Of a DNA stretch of 64,000 nucleotides, positions 8,419 through 17,100 are shown piece by piece (the first letter of the stretch is position 1; each line of letters starts with the position of its first letter). The position numbers were made by a program, and so were the translations under genes. This DNA comes from JALZKA01 sp033856515. GTDB lineage: Bacteria > Actinomycetota > Thermoleophilia > Solirubrobacterales > 70-9. Under the pieces are notes generated by a model. It was not told the origin of the DNA and did no database searches. It saw nothing but the letters and a program-made list of their open reading frames with translations. The stretch lies in NCBI GenBank assembly GCA_033856515.1, contig JAWVEY010000034.1, forward strand, positions 248,001 through 312,000. The letters run 5' to 3'.

Positions 8419-9042
8419 ATGGGGAAGGTGCTGACTCGTTTGGGCCTGGGAGGGCTGATCGTTCTCCTGGTTGCGTTCGTGATCGGATGCGGAGGGGACG
8501 ATGACTCGTCGAGTGGAGACGACAGTTCGACCGCCGCCGAGACGTCAACGGGAGACACCACAACCACGGCCGAGGAGCCCGAGGTCACGCAGGAGGACTT
8601 CGTCAAGGAGGCGGACAAGCTCTGCAAGTCGAAGGTGGAAGAAATCGCAAAGACCCTGACCGAATCGAACAAGGCGCAGGCGGACGCAAGCACCCAGGAG
8701 ACGCTGGCCTCGCTGGAGTTGGTCGCAGCTGCCGCGGACAAGGTGGCAGACGCCACCGACCACCTCGCCGACCTCAAGCGTGAGATCACAAAGGAGCTCT
8801 CGAAGCTCGAGACGCCGAACCAGAAGGAGCTCGACCAGCTCGTCAAGTCACGCGAAGCGGCCGCGAGGGACCTCGACGCACTGGCGGACGCGTGGCGTGC
8901 CTACGGCAAGAACCCGACGCAGAAGACGTCAGACAACATCGGGAAGGCTCAGCAGGCGAACGCGAAGTCTGCGATCGCCGATCGCCACCTCGCCGAGAAG
9001 ATGGGCCTCAAGGTCTGCGGCGCGGCGATCAAGCCGGCGTAG
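8419..9042 (+). CDS. Putative lipoprotein, helical
   Basis: This 207-residue lipoprotein has a signal peptide ending FVIGC and an Asp/Ser/Thr-rich linker (DDDSSSGDDSS), then a mostly helical, Lys/Ala/Glu-rich domain with one cysteine near KLCKSK and another in LKVCGAA. The ATG at 8419 is chosen because GGGAGG lies 8 bases upstream; an in-frame start 36 bases earlier lacks this. No known function. It stands on the opposite strand between the VWA and MoxR genes, and its stop is one base from the end of moxR. Confidence 0.75.
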   Translation: MGKVLTRLGLGGLIVLLVAFVIGCGGDDDSSSGDDSSTAAETSTGDTTTTAEEPEVTQEDFVKEADKLCKSKVEEIAKTLTESNKAQADASTQETLASLELVAAAADKVADATDHLADLKREITKELSKLETPNQKELDQLVKSREAAARDLDALADAWRAYGKNPTQKTSDNIGKAQQANAKSAIADRHLAEKMGLKVCGAAIKPA

Positions 9043-9043
9043 G

Positions 9044-9937
9044 TCAGTCGGGCTGGGTGGCCGGTTCGGGGCTTCCGAGCCGGACGCCCACCCGCTCGGC
9101 AACCAGGTCAATGTCTGTTCGGTGCTTGACGATGATCGACATCGTCTGGGTAAACGTGTCGCGATCGATGTCGTCCGCGCCGAGCAGAAGCAGGGCTCGT
9201 GCCCAGTCGATCGACTCGGCGATCGACGGCGGCTTCTTCAGGTCGAGCTGGCGAACCATGCTGATCACCTCGACCAGGCGGCGGGTCAGGTCCTCGTCGA
9301 GCTCCGGGGCGTGGAGGCGGACGATCTCCATCTCGCGCTCCAGCTCCGGATAGTCGAGCCAGAGATATAGGCAGCGACGCTTGAGGGCCTCCGTCAATTC
9401 GCGTGAGTTGTTCGAGGTCAGGACGACGATCGGGTGGGTGCGGCTCTCGATCCTGCCCAGCTCGGGGATCGAGATCTGAAAGTCGGAGAGCACCTCGAGG
9501 AGCATCGCCTCGAATTCCTGGTCGGTCTTGTCGATCTCGTCGATCAGGAGAACGACGGGCTCGGGGCTCGCGATCGCCTGAAGCAACGGCCGGGTGAGGA
9601 GGAACTCCTCTGAGAAGATCTCGTCCTCGACGTCTGACGTGTCCTCGGTCACCTCGTCCGCCGCTTTTGCCTGGATGTGCAGAAGCTGCTTGCGGTAGTT
9701 CCACTCGTAGAGGGCCTTTGCCTCGTCGAGGCCCTCGTAGCACTGGAGGCGGATTAGCTCACGGCCCGTCGCGCGCGAGATCGCCTTGGCGAGCTCGGTC
9801 TTGCCGACCCCCGCGGGGCCCTCCACAAGGACTGGCTTACCGAGTTCCTGGGCGAGGTAGGAGACCAGCGCCGCGGACTCATCGGCGAGGTAGCCCGCCG
9901 ACTCCAGCGCGGACTTCGTCTCGGCCACTGAGCGCAT
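9044..9937 (-). CDS. MoxR-family AAA+ ATPase
   Basis: This 297-residue AAA+ chaperone-like ATPase has Walker A GPAGVGKT (about 40-47), Walker B VVLLIDEIDK (about 130-139) and sensor-1 region VVLTSNNSRELTEAL. The arginine-bearing LKRRCLYLWLDYPE is a hallmark of MoxR proteins. They act with VWA proteins in folding or metal insertion, and the partner is probably the CoxE-like protein at 6994-8373. I prefer the ATG at 9937 over an upstream TTG at 9979, since the extra 14 residues are not typical. No clear Shine-Dalgarno is visible, so a leaderless start is possible. Confidence 0.85.
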   Translation of the reverse strand: MRSVAETKSALESAGYLADESAALVSYLAQELGKPVLVEGPAGVGKTELAKAISRATGRELIRLQCYEGLDEAKALYEWNYRKQLLHIQAKAADEVTEDTSDVEDEIFSEEFLLTRPLLQAIASPEPVVLLIDEIDKTDQEFEAMLLEVLSDFQISIPELGRIESRTHPIVVLTSNNSRELTEALKRRCLYLWLDYPELEREMEIVRLHAPELDEDLTRRLVEVISMVRQLDLKKPPSIAESIDWARALLLLGADDIDRDTFTQTMSIIVKHRTDIDLVAERVGVRLGSPEPATQPD

Positions 9938-10017
9938 CGGCGCGAAGGATAGGGAGAATGTCCGAAGTGCTCCGCCCAATCGATGCCCACCTGGCCCTGA
10001 CCGCAGCCACGAACACG

Positions 10018-10194
10018 ATGTCGGATCTCCTTCCTTTTCTGGTCGTGATGCTCTTTGGCTTTCTGGTAGGTGCCTGGGGGCAGGCGTCTCGCTCGGCCAT
10101 CGCCGTGATCGCCGGCATGGCTTTGATCGTCATCGCCATCGCGGGCTTTCTCGGCGCGAACGGCTCCGGCCCTATCCCGGACGTACTCAAATGA
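10018..10194 (+). CDS. Small membrane protein
   Basis: This is a protein of about 58 residues with two hydrophobic segments, LLPFLVVMLFGFLVGAWG and AIAVIAGMALIVIAIAGFL, and little else. It is probably a hairpin integral membrane protein. The stop overlaps the start of the polyphosphate kinase gene as ATGA (10191-10194), which argues that it is really translated. An in-frame ATG at 9958 would add 20 soluble residues, but its GGGAG lies too close to the ATG. Function unknown. Confidence 0.55.
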   Translation: MSDLLPFLVVMLFGFLVGAWGQASRSAIAVIAGMALIVIAIAGFLGANGSGPIPDVLK

Positions 10195-10961
10195 GCCGCC
10201 TCGGCGACGTAGATCTCTCGCAGTCGCTTTCGAAGAAGGAGGAAGCCAAACGCCTTGAAGCCGCGCAAACCCGGCTTCAGCAACTCCGGCTCACCCTCGG
10301 CGGTCAGATCGGCGAGCGGGGAATCGGGCCTGCGGTTTGCATCGTCTTCGAGGGCTGGGATGCCGGAGGTAAGGGCGGGGCGATCAAGCGTCTCGTCGCC
10401 GAGCTCGACTCGCGACATGTGCGCGTGGTCCAGTTCGAGGCGCCGACACATGACGAGAAGCGCCACCAGTTTCTCTGGCGTTTCTGGCCCGTGCTCCCGG
10501 GGAAGGGCGGGATGTCGATTCTCGACCGCTCGTGGTACGGGCGCGTCCTGGTGGAGCGAGTCGAGGGGTTCGCGACCCGTGAGGAGTGGATGCGGGCCTA
10601 CGACGAGATCAACGATTTCGAGCGGAGCCTCACCGAAGACGGGACGATCCTGATCAAGTTCTGGCTCCACATCTCAGACGAGGAGCAGCTGCACCGGTTC
10701 GAGAGGCGCGAGCGGAAGCCCCTCAAGGCCTGGAAGCTGACGGAGGAAGACTGGCGAAACCGCTTAAAGAGGGCGGACTACGAGCAGGCGGTCGAGGACA
10801 TGCTTGCCCGCACCGACCAGCCGCATGCGCCCTGGGACCTGATCGCCGGGGATTCGAAGCAGTTCGCCCGCGTGAGCGTGATCGAGACGGTGATCCGCCG
10901 CATCGAGGAGGGGATGGAGCGCTTTGGCCTCCCCGTCCCCGAGCCTCTCGACGAGGATTGA
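10191..10961 (+). CDS. ppk2: Polyphosphate kinase 2 family protein
   Basis: This 256-residue enzyme transfers phosphate between polyphosphate and nucleotides. Walker A is GWDAGGKGG (55-63) and the Walker B/lid region is ILDRSWYGR (110-118). The PPK2-typical EAPTHDEKRHQFLWRFW lies between them, and a basic lid follows (RRERKPLKAWKLTEEDW). Length and the single kinase domain fit the one-domain classes that phosphorylate NMP or NDP. I cannot tell the class by eye. It is translationally coupled to the preceding small membrane protein gene. A GC hairpin at 10964-10981 follows the stop. Confidence 0.92.
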   Translation: MSRLGDVDLSQSLSKKEEAKRLEAAQTRLQQLRLTLGGQIGERGIGPAVCIVFEGWDAGGKGGAIKRLVAELDSRHVRVVQFEAPTHDEKRHQFLWRFWPVLPGKGGMSILDRSWYGRVLVERVEGFATREEWMRAYDEINDFERSLTEDGTILIKFWLHISDEEQLHRFERRERKPLKAWKLTEEDWRNRLKRADYEQAVEDMLARTDQPHAPWDLIAGDSKQFARVSVIETVIRRIEEGMERFGLPVPEPLDED

Positions 10962-10963
10962 AA

Positions 10964-10981
10964 GCCGGCGTGACCGCCGGC
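10964..10981 (+). terminator. GC hairpin after ppk2
   Basis: GCCGGCG (10964-10970) pairs with CGCCGGC (10975-10981) around a TGAC loop just after the ppk2 stop. No T-run follows, so it is a possible terminator or RNA 3'-stabilising hairpin only. Confidence 0.4.
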
Positions 10982-11091
10982 CACGGGATGTCCGTGCGCT
11001 CTTGTAGGCTCGCGCCGACCCGAAGTCCTCGAGCGGGGAGGAGCCGAGGGTCGAAAGTGCGATGCCTGATCGCGATCCCCAAGGGGAGACT

Positions 11092-12369
11092 ATGAGCGTG
11101 GATGAGCCCACACCGGCGGGCAAGCCGAGGCTGCGAGCGGTCGGCTCCGAAGACGTCGCGCAGACGGCCGCGGCCGAGGCGCGCCAGCTTGCCGAGGACG
11201 TGAGCGCTGCCGCGGGCCAGGCCCGGGCGGACAGCGTCGCCGAGCTTGCCGCGGACGTCCGCAGCCTCCGCGCCGAGCTGAGCGCGGAGCGCACTCGCGC
11301 CGACGAGCTGCAGCACCAGGCGCGCGACACGGCCGATGCGCTCGCAGCCGCGGAGCGCAAGGGGCGCGAGGCCGCCGCCGCCAAGCGGATGGCGGACCGT
11401 AAGGCGCTGGACGCGGATGTGCGGATCGCGGACCTCGAGTCGGACCGCTCCGACCTTCGCGCCCGCATGAATCAGATCGAGTCCGAGCGGACCCAGGTGA
11501 TCGAGGCGGCGGTCGCCGAACAGGTTGCCCAGGTCCGGCGCAAGGCCAACGAGCAGGCGGAGCAGAAGATCGCCGCTGCTCGCCAGGAGCTTCGCGAGCG
11601 CGCCCAGGCAAAGCTCCGCACCGCCGCGGCCAAGATCAAGCAACAGGCGGAGTCCCGTGCTCGTGAGCTTGTGCTCGAGGCCGCGCGAGGTGCCCAGGAA
11701 AGGGCGCTTCAGATGGCCGAGGCGAAGGTCAAGGCTGCAGACGAGCGCGCGGCGCGGGCTATCGCCGAGGCGGAGCGCAAGATCGAAGCGGCCCGGGTGG
11801 ATGCCCACCGCCGCGCCGACGAAGACCGGGCCAGCGCGAGGGCGGACGCCGAGCACTCGGTCAAGGAAATCGAGGACCGGCTGGGGAAGGCGATCGAACA
11901 GCGCGTCGAGGCGGAGGCCAGGGTCGAGAAGGCCGAGCGAAAGCTCGGAGCCGTCGTCGATCGCCTCGCTGCCGATGCCGAGGCCCGTGCCCGCAAGGAG
12001 GCGGAGACGATGGTCGCCAAGGAGCTTCAAGAACTCGAGGAGCGCGCGGCGGACGACGCCAAGCGCGCGGAGGAGGCCGCGGAGCGCCGCGTCCAGTTCG
12101 AGCTCGAGTCACGGTTGCGCGAGGAGTCCGAGAAAGCTCGCCAGCAGGCCGAGGAGAAAGCGCTCGCCGCTGCCGAAGCGCAGATGAAGTCGACCGAGGA
12201 GCGAGTCCGCCGCGAGATTCAGGTTGCCGCGCGCGAAGCATCCGCCGAGGCGCGCCGCGAGGTCCAGCGCCAGATGGAGGAGACATCGAAACGCCTCCGT
12301 GCCGAGGCCGAGGCCAAGGCCCACGAAGCCGCCGAAGAAGCCCGCCGCCGCGCCCTCGGCACGAACTGA
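11092..12369 (+). CDS. Long Ala/Glu/Arg-rich coiled-coil protein
   Basis: This 425-residue cytoplasmic protein is almost entirely Ala, Glu, Arg, Lys and Gln in heptad-like order from about residue 20 to the end, without transmembrane segment or signal. It should form one very long alpha-helical coiled coil, about 400 residues. The ATG at 11092 has AGGGGAG a few bases upstream; an in-frame start 30 bases earlier is less likely. Such proteins may act as cytoskeletal or chromosome-associated filaments, or scaffold other proteins. The composition makes homology calls unreliable, so I assign no function. Confidence 0.7.
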   Translation: MSVDEPTPAGKPRLRAVGSEDVAQTAAAEARQLAEDVSAAAGQARADSVAELAADVRSLRAELSAERTRADELQHQARDTADALAAAERKGREAAAAKRMADRKALDADVRIADLESDRSDLRARMNQIESERTQVIEAAVAEQVAQVRRKANEQAEQKIAAARQELRERAQAKLRTAAAKIKQQAESRARELVLEAARGAQERALQMAEAKVKAADERAARAIAEAERKIEAARVDAHRRADEDRASARADAEHSVKEIEDRLGKAIEQRVEAEARVEKAERKLGAVVDRLAADAEARARKEAETMVAKELQELEERAADDAKRAEEAAERRVQFELESRLREESEKARQQAEEKALAAAEAQMKSTEERVRREIQVAAREASAEARREVQRQMEETSKRLRAEAEAKAHEAAEEARRRALGTN

Positions 12370-12405
12370 CGGGTCAGACCCCTCACGCTTCGCTCACAAC
12401 CCTCC

Positions 12406-13581
12406 CTAGCGGGGCAGCGTGGGTTCGATGATTCGGTAGGCCTTGATTCCCAGGCCCAAGCGCTCGCGGTCTTCGCCGGCGGCGGGGTCGAGGCTTGTGA
12501 GCTCGCGGATGCGTGCCAGTCGGTGGGCCACCGTGTGGCGGTGGGCGTAGACCGCCCTTGCCGTGGCGTTCATGTTGCAGTCGTTTCCAAGGTAGGCCTC
12601 CAGGGTCCCGAGCAAGTCGGTCTTGTACTCGCGGTCGTGCTGCACCAAGGGTTCGACCGTTTCGGCGTAGAAGCGCCTCACCTCCTCAGGATCGGAGGCC
12701 ATCGCTCGGAAGAGGAGGCGGTAGACACCGTCGCCGACCCCGCTGCCGAGCTGGGAGGCCATGCGCTCGTCGCGGCCGATCACGTCCAGCATGAGCTCCG
12801 CCTCGGCGATCGCGCGGTCGAGCTCTGACGGCGTCTCGCAGAACGACGAGAACGCCGAAGGGCCGAGGGAGCGGAGGCGGGCGGAGATCCTGCGCGCCGC
12901 CGCCATCGTGTCGCCGGCGGGGTCCTCGCTGTCGCGGGCTGGGAGGAGCGCGTAGATGCGGGTGAGGGCAGGGCTCGCCTCGCCAGCGCTAGCCAAAGGC
13001 TCGGCCAAGGCGCCGGGGTACTCGCCCGTGATCAGCACGGCAGCGTGCCGGGGCCGAGCGCTGGGTACCTCTGCGACTAGCGCGACCGCGCCTCGCGACA
13101 GGTCGCATCCCATTCGGGCGGCACGCCGCGTCACCTCCGCGCCGTCGATCCTCCGCGCCCGCAGGTCCTCGAGGAGGCTGCCCCGAAGCTCGCCGGCCAC
13201 CTCGTCTCTGGCGTCGGTTACCGCGAGAACGGTCAGCGAGGCGAGGGCCGCGACCCGGAGCACCTCCTCGCGATCGACCTCGACGCTGGGAAGACCGTTC
13301 GGCTCGACTGAAAGGGCGAGCGCTGAGCCGATGCGCTCATCGCCCGCGATGACCGGGGCTTCGCATGCGACGCCGGCAATCGGATCGTCACCCTTCCGGG
13401 CGGCGACCCGTGCCGAGAGGTCAGCGAGGTCGATGGACTCCTCCGAGGCGGCGGCTAGCCCGCGCGCCGGGATCACGATGGCGACCGGGGCGACCGCTTC
13501 CTCTGCCGCCAGCTCCGCGACTCCAGCTAGCCCGTCGCCCTCCAGAAGTGCGGCGAGCATCCGGGCCTGAAGGTCGCGCAT
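12406..13581 (-). CDS. PucR/CdaR-type transcriptional regulator
   Basis: This 391-residue regulator has a C-terminal PucR helix-turn-helix. It starts near residue 330 with TLEAYLGNDCNMNATARAV and is followed by YAHRHTVAHRLARIRELT. The central part (about 200-320) resembles the GGDEF-derived domain of the family (ISARLRSLGPSAFSS, then AEAELMLDVIG). The N-terminus resembles a GAF-like sensor. Such proteins regulate purine, amino-acid or aromatic catabolic genes. The upstream neighbour on this strand is the amtB-PII operon, separated by a terminator, so a nitrogen-related role is possible but unproven. Confidence 0.85.
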   Translation of the reverse strand: MRDLQARMLAALLEGDGLAGVAELAAEEAVAPVAIVIPARGLAAASEESIDLADLSARVAARKGDDPIAGVACEAPVIAGDERIGSALALSVEPNGLPSVEVDREEVLRVAALASLTVLAVTDARDEVAGELRGSLLEDLRARRIDGAEVTRRAARMGCDLSRGAVALVAEVPSARPRHAAVLITGEYPGALAEPLASAGEASPALTRIYALLPARDSEDPAGDTMAAARRISARLRSLGPSAFSSFCETPSELDRAIAEAELMLDVIGRDERMASQLGSGVGDGVYRLLFRAMASDPEEVRRFYAETVEPLVQHDREYKTDLLGTLEAYLGNDCNMNATARAVYAHRHTVAHRLARIRELTSLDPAAGEDRERLGLGIKAYRIIEPTLPR

Positions 13582-13604
13582 CGCTTAGGCCCGAGAGCGA
13601 GAAG

Positions 13605-13635
13605 GAAACGCCCCGGGCAATCTGTGCCCGGGGCG
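13605..13635 (-). terminator. Rho-independent terminator of the amtB-PII operon
   Basis: The 11-bp perfect stem 13609-13619 / 13625-13635 (CGCCCCGGGCA with its complement, 5-base loop) lies just after the PII stop. On the minus strand it is followed by TTTCCTTCTC. The strong GC stem plus T-rich tail supports a terminator on that strand. Confidence 0.8.
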
Positions 13636-13650
13636 CTCTTCCATTGCTTT

Positions 13651-14019
13651 CTAGGCCGGCACCTCCGCTTCCGGATGGGCCTGGAGGACTTCGTCGCCCT
13701 CTTCGCCTGTCCGGATGCGGATGGCCTCCTCGACGGGGATCACAAAGATCTTCCCGTCGCCGACATCACCGGTCCGCGAGTGCTTGAGGATTGTCTCGAC
13801 GACGATGGACTTGTCCTTGTCCTCGACGACCACCTCGATCTTCAGCTTCGGCCGGACGTTGACCGTGAGCGTCGAACCTCGGTAGGTCTCGACAATGCCC
13901 TTCTGACGGCCCGAGCCCTTGACCTCTGAGATCGATAGGGAAGGAAATCCCTTGTCGAGCAGGTCGGCCCTGATGGGTTCGAACGCCTCATGCCTAACGA
14001 ATGCTTCGATCTTCTTCAT
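13651..14019 (-). CDS. glnK: PII nitrogen-regulatory protein without Tyr51
   Basis: This 122-residue trimeric signal protein senses ATP/ADP and 2-oxoglutarate and usually docks on AmtB through its T-loop. Signature parts are present: SEVKGSGRQKG, RTGDVGDGKIFV (B-loop) and RIRTGEEGDEVL. The T-loop residue that is normally Tyr51, the site of uridylylation or adenylylation, is Leu here (RGSTLTV in place of RGxEYxV), so covalent control at that residue is impossible. The ATG at 14019 has GGGGGTGA 5 bases upstream; a GTG at 14028 is the alternative. It follows amtB closely in the same operon. Confidence 0.9.
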   Translation of the reverse strand: MKKIEAFVRHEAFEPIRADLLDKGFPSLSISEVKGSGRQKGIVETYRGSTLTVNVRPKLKIEVVVEDKDKSIVVETILKHSRTGDVGDGKIFVIPVEEAIRIRTGEEGDEVLQAHPEAEVPA

Positions 14020-14034
14020 GTTCCTCACCCCCTC

Positions 14035-15585
14035 CTAGGTGATGCTTGGCTGCTCGGTGGCGGGGGCCGCCGAGGTTGTGTTGACCGCAGGTGAGCGAGT
14101 GGCCAGGGGGCCGGTCGAGCCGGCTCCGGGGTACTCCTCAGGCGGAATGAACTGCTCCGGGTATCCGTACATCCCGTGTTCGGAGATGTCGAGACCGGCA
14201 TCTTCCTCTTCGGGCGAAACGCGAAGCCCGTACGTCTTCTTGATGAGCCAGAACGTCGCGAAGCTCATCGTGAACACGAAGGCGAATGCGATAGCCACAC
14301 CCACGGTCTGAGCGATGAGCTGATCGAACGAGCCCGAGTAGAAGAGACCACCTTCCGGATCGCCGAACGCGTTGTACTGGGCGAGCCTCGGGGCCGTGAA
14401 CAGGCCGCACGAGATCGTTCCCCAGATACCAGCCAGGCCGTGCGCGGACAGCGCGCCGACCGGGTCGTCGATGTACTTGTCGATCGCGTAGACGCCGAGC
14501 ACCACGATCACGCCGCCGACCGCGCCGATGATGGGCGCAGCCCAGGGCTCGACATAGCCCGAAGGGGCCGTGATCGCGACCAGCGCCGCGATCGCGCCGT
14601 TGCCGGCCATGCCGATATCGATCGTGCCTGTCTTTATGCGGGCAGTGGCGATCGCGGCGATTACGCCTGCGGCTGCGGCCAGGTTCGTGATCAGCAGGAT
14701 CTCGGGGAACCGGCCGTCGAGCGCGTTCAGGGTCGAGCCCGGGTTGAATCCGAACCAGCCGAGCCAGAGGATCAGCACGCCCAGTCCGAACAGCGGCATG
14801 TTGTGCCCCGGGATCGCCCGCGGCTTGCCGTCCGAGCCGTACTTGCCGCGTCGCGCTCCGAGGAGGAGCAACGCAGCGAGTGCGCCGGTCGCACCGATTA
14901 GGTGGACGGCGGTCGAACCCGCGAAGTCCTGCATGCCGACGATGCCCGTACCGAGCCAGTCGCCGTTCTGCAGGAAGCCGCCACCGAACACCCAGTGGGC
15001 GCCGAGCGGGTAGATCACCGCGGCGAACACCACCGCGTAGATCGCGTAGACGCCGAACTTGATCCGCTCGAGCGTGGTTCCCCAGACGATCGCGAGCGAA
15101 ACGGCGCAGAACGCGAACTGGAAGAAGAACTTCGAATCGATGGTCGCGTCGGAGAGAGACATCACCGGGAAGTCCGGCCGGAACGTCGTCAAGCCGTCAG
15201 CTGTAGCTGCGACGGGCCCCAGATCCGTGAGGAAAAAGCCGCCGGAGTGTCCGAAGAGCTCCCCCGCACCGAACGCGAGCGCGAACCCGCAGGCCCACCA
15301 CGCGATCGCGGCGATCGAGAAGTTCATGAGGATCTTCGCGACGATGGTGCCCGCGTTCTTGGCACGACTGAAGCCGATCTCCAGGAACGCAAAGCCCGCC
15401 TGCATGAACATCACGACCATGGCCGCGACGATCACCCATATCGAGTTGATCCCGACCGATTCCTTGAGCTCGCCGTTGAGTGCAAGGTCCAGATCTTCCT
15501 TGGCTGCCAGGGCGCTGCCCGGCGCGATTAGGAACGCAGCAGCCACTCCAAGTGGCAGCAGCGCCCACAGGTGCCTTCGTTTCAT
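14035..15585 (-). CDS. amtB: Ammonium transporter
   Basis: This 516-residue Amt/MEP/Rh channel conducts ammonium across the membrane. It has an N-terminal signal-like segment, then about eleven membrane helices beginning SIWVIVAAMVVMFMQAGFAF. Family motifs are FSIAAIAWWACGFALAFG, the pore region DFAGSTAVHLIGATGALAAL, and GNGAIAALVAITA. The cytoplasmic tail (GLRVSPEEEDAGLDISEHG) is the conserved PII-binding type, followed by a non-conserved Pro/Ser/Thr-rich extension. The ATG at 15585 has AAGGAGGG upstream; an in-frame start 45 bases earlier is unlikely. It is co-transcribed with the PII gene, the usual amtB-glnK pairing. Confidence 0.95.
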   Translation of the reverse strand: MKRRHLWALLPLGVAAAFLIAPGSALAAKEDLDLALNGELKESVGINSIWVIVAAMVVMFMQAGFAFLEIGFSRAKNAGTIVAKILMNFSIAAIAWWACGFALAFGAGELFGHSGGFFLTDLGPVAATADGLTTFRPDFPVMSLSDATIDSKFFFQFAFCAVSLAIVWGTTLERIKFGVYAIYAVVFAAVIYPLGAHWVFGGGFLQNGDWLGTGIVGMQDFAGSTAVHLIGATGALAALLLLGARRGKYGSDGKPRAIPGHNMPLFGLGVLILWLGWFGFNPGSTLNALDGRFPEILLITNLAAAAGVIAAIATARIKTGTIDIGMAGNGAIAALVAITAPSGYVEPWAAPIIGAVGGVIVVLGVYAIDKYIDDPVGALSAHGLAGIWGTISCGLFTAPRLAQYNAFGDPEGGLFYSGSFDQLIAQTVGVAIAFAFVFTMSFATFWLIKKTYGLRVSPEEEDAGLDISEHGMYGYPEQFIPPEEYPGAGSTGPLATRSPAVNTTSAAPATEQPSIT

Positions 15586-15678
15586 CTTGTGCGGTTCCCT
15601 CCTTAGTGGCCGAGCGAGAGTTCGGCGCATGGTTCGCTGATTCGCGAGCCAAGGTAGGACCAGGGAAGGGGACTTCAG

Positions 15679-16611
15679 TTATCCGCGTGTCGAAAGTTCT
15701 GCGGCGGCGCTTGTACCGGCCGTCGAAGGCACCCCCTGGACCGCTTGGACAAGCGGTCCAGTGCCCTTGACCTTCTTCTCGGTTCCCTCTCGGGCGAGCT
15801 CAATCGACTTTCGTACGTGGCCAAGCTCAACCCAGCGCTTGCGCGCGTGCGCCTCCATGCGCTCGAGCATGACGTCGGTGTGGAGCGGATCGTGGTGGAA
15901 GAGGAGGACCTGCTTGGCGCCTACGCGGTGCGCGAACGTCAGCGTGTCCTCCATGCCGGAATGACCCCAGCCGACGTGGGCCGGGTACTCGGCGTCCGTG
16001 TATTGGCAGTCGTGGATCAGGAGGTCGGCGTCCTTGGCCAAGTCGTATCCCGAGATCCACTCGTCGTCCAGGCTCCCAAGCGGGGCGCCCAGGGCGGGCT
16101 CGTGATCGGGGATGTAGCAAAGGGTCGTCTCGCCATCCGTGATGCGATAGCCGAGAGTCGGCCCGCGGTGGGTGACCGCCTCGGCGCGAATCTCGATGTC
16201 GCCGATCTTCCACTCGGATGCGGGCGCCTCATGGAACGCGACGGAGCACGGAAGCTCACGCACCTCGACCGGCGAGAGCGGCGCCGAGATGTAGCGGGCG
16301 ATGCGATTCTCGAGGGAGGTCTCCGGCGACGACGGGCCCCAGATCGTGATCTCGGCGTCCGAGCGGAAGCAGGGCGGGAAGAACATCAGGCCCTGGATGT
16401 GGTCGAGATGGAGATGCGTGAGGATGATCCCCACCTGCGATGCGTCCGCCAACTCCAGGCCGAGTGTGCGGATACCGGTGCCCGCGTCGAGGATGAGCTG
16501 GCTCTCGTCGCGGAAGGTGACCTGAACGCACGAGGTGTTCCCGCCGAAGCGGTTCATGTCCGGTCCCGGCGACGGCACGGATCCTCTCGCTCCCCAGACT
16601 TTGATCTTCAT
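15679..16611 (-). CDS. Metallo-beta-lactamase-fold hydrolase
   Basis: This 310-residue MBL-fold enzyme has the metal-binding motif THLHLDHIQG (His66, His68, Asp70, His71). Further expected ligands appear in the HDCQYTDAEY segment and the late FHHDPLHTD. The N-terminal KVWGARGSVPSPGPDMNRFGG is typical of the RNase Z / PhnP-like subgroup, with GGNTSCV nearby. The start overlaps the PAS gene stop as ATGA (16608-16611), so the two are translationally coupled. In similar bacteria such proteins are linked to signalling output domains. The exact substrate, possibly a cyclic phosphodiester, is inference. Confidence 0.82.
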   Translation of the reverse strand: MKIKVWGARGSVPSPGPDMNRFGGNTSCVQVTFRDESQLILDAGTGIRTLGLELADASQVGIILTHLHLDHIQGLMFFPPCFRSDAEITIWGPSSPETSLENRIARYISAPLSPVEVRELPCSVAFHEAPASEWKIGDIEIRAEAVTHRGPTLGYRITDGETTLCYIPDHEPALGAPLGSLDDEWISGYDLAKDADLLIHDCQYTDAEYPAHVGWGHSGMEDTLTFAHRVGAKQVLLFHHDPLHTDVMLERMEAHARKRWVELGHVRKSIELAREGTEKKVKGTGPLVQAVQGVPSTAGTSAAAELSTRG

Positions 16612-17018
16612 TCTTTCTCCCCTACCCCTTGCGGCCAGAACATGACCATCGCGCCCGAGGCGCCGTCGTCAGTAGTCACGAGTGGAAAGGCGGCGGCCTC
16701 GACCAGCTCCTTGTCTGAGCGGGCGGTGCGGATACAGAACGACCCGTGGGCCGGCTGACCCGACTGGATCGCCTGCGTCAGCGAGATCTGGTCGAGCTCA
16801 TAGGGCTGATCGCCGTTCCCGAGCGGGCCAAAGGCCGCCGTCCATTCCTCGGCCGTCATCTGCCCCGCCTCCTCGAACGAGCGGCCAAGCAGTGCCGCCG
16901 CCGCCTCGTTGTAGAAGACCATCGTCCCCGAGCCATCGACCAGGAATGACGGGGTCGAGATGCTCGTCAAGAGATTCCGGGCGAGGATCAGTTCGAGTGG
17001 CTTTTGCGCTGCAGTCAT
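16608..17018 (-). CDS. PAS-domain protein
   Basis: This 136-residue protein is essentially one PAS domain. It opens with a helix (PLELILARNLLTSI) and continues STPSFLVDGSGTMVFYNEAA, AALLGRSFEEAGQM and the late strands AAAFPLVTTDDGASGAMVMFW. It carries no output domain and probably works through partners. It is coupled by ATGA to the downstream MBL-hydrolase gene and diverges from a GADEF/HD-GYP gene, which suggests one signalling module. The ATG at 17018 gives a start at the domain edge. An upstream in-frame start at 17150 would overlap the structured region between the divergent genes. Confidence 0.75.
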   Translation of the reverse strand: MTAAQKPLELILARNLLTSISTPSFLVDGSGTMVFYNEAAAALLGRSFEEAGQMTAEEWTAAFGPLGNGDQPYELDQISLTQAIQSGQPAHGSFCIRTARSDKELVEAAAFPLVTTDDGASGAMVMFWPQGVGEKE

Positions 17019-17071
17019 GAATAGAGGCTGAGAGTCAGCCCATTGTGTCACCGTTTGAACCAGTCGGCACG

Positions 17072-17094
17072 GGCTACCACGTTCGTTGGTAGCC
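17072..17094. repeat. Inverted repeat between divergent signalling genes
   Basis: GGCTACCA (17072-17079) and TGGTAGCC (17087-17094) form a perfect 8-bp inverted repeat with a 7-base spacer. It lies between the PAS gene and the GADEF/HD-GYP gene. It could be an operator or a hairpin at the 5' end of the structured leader that follows directly. Confidence 0.6.
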
Positions 17095-17100
17095 AAAAAC

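Noticed and set aside
10723..12030. Minus-strand frame of 435 residues opposite the coiled-coil gene
   Set aside because: Leu/Gly/Arg repeats are the antisense of the Ala/Glu/Arg coiled coil; no domain.
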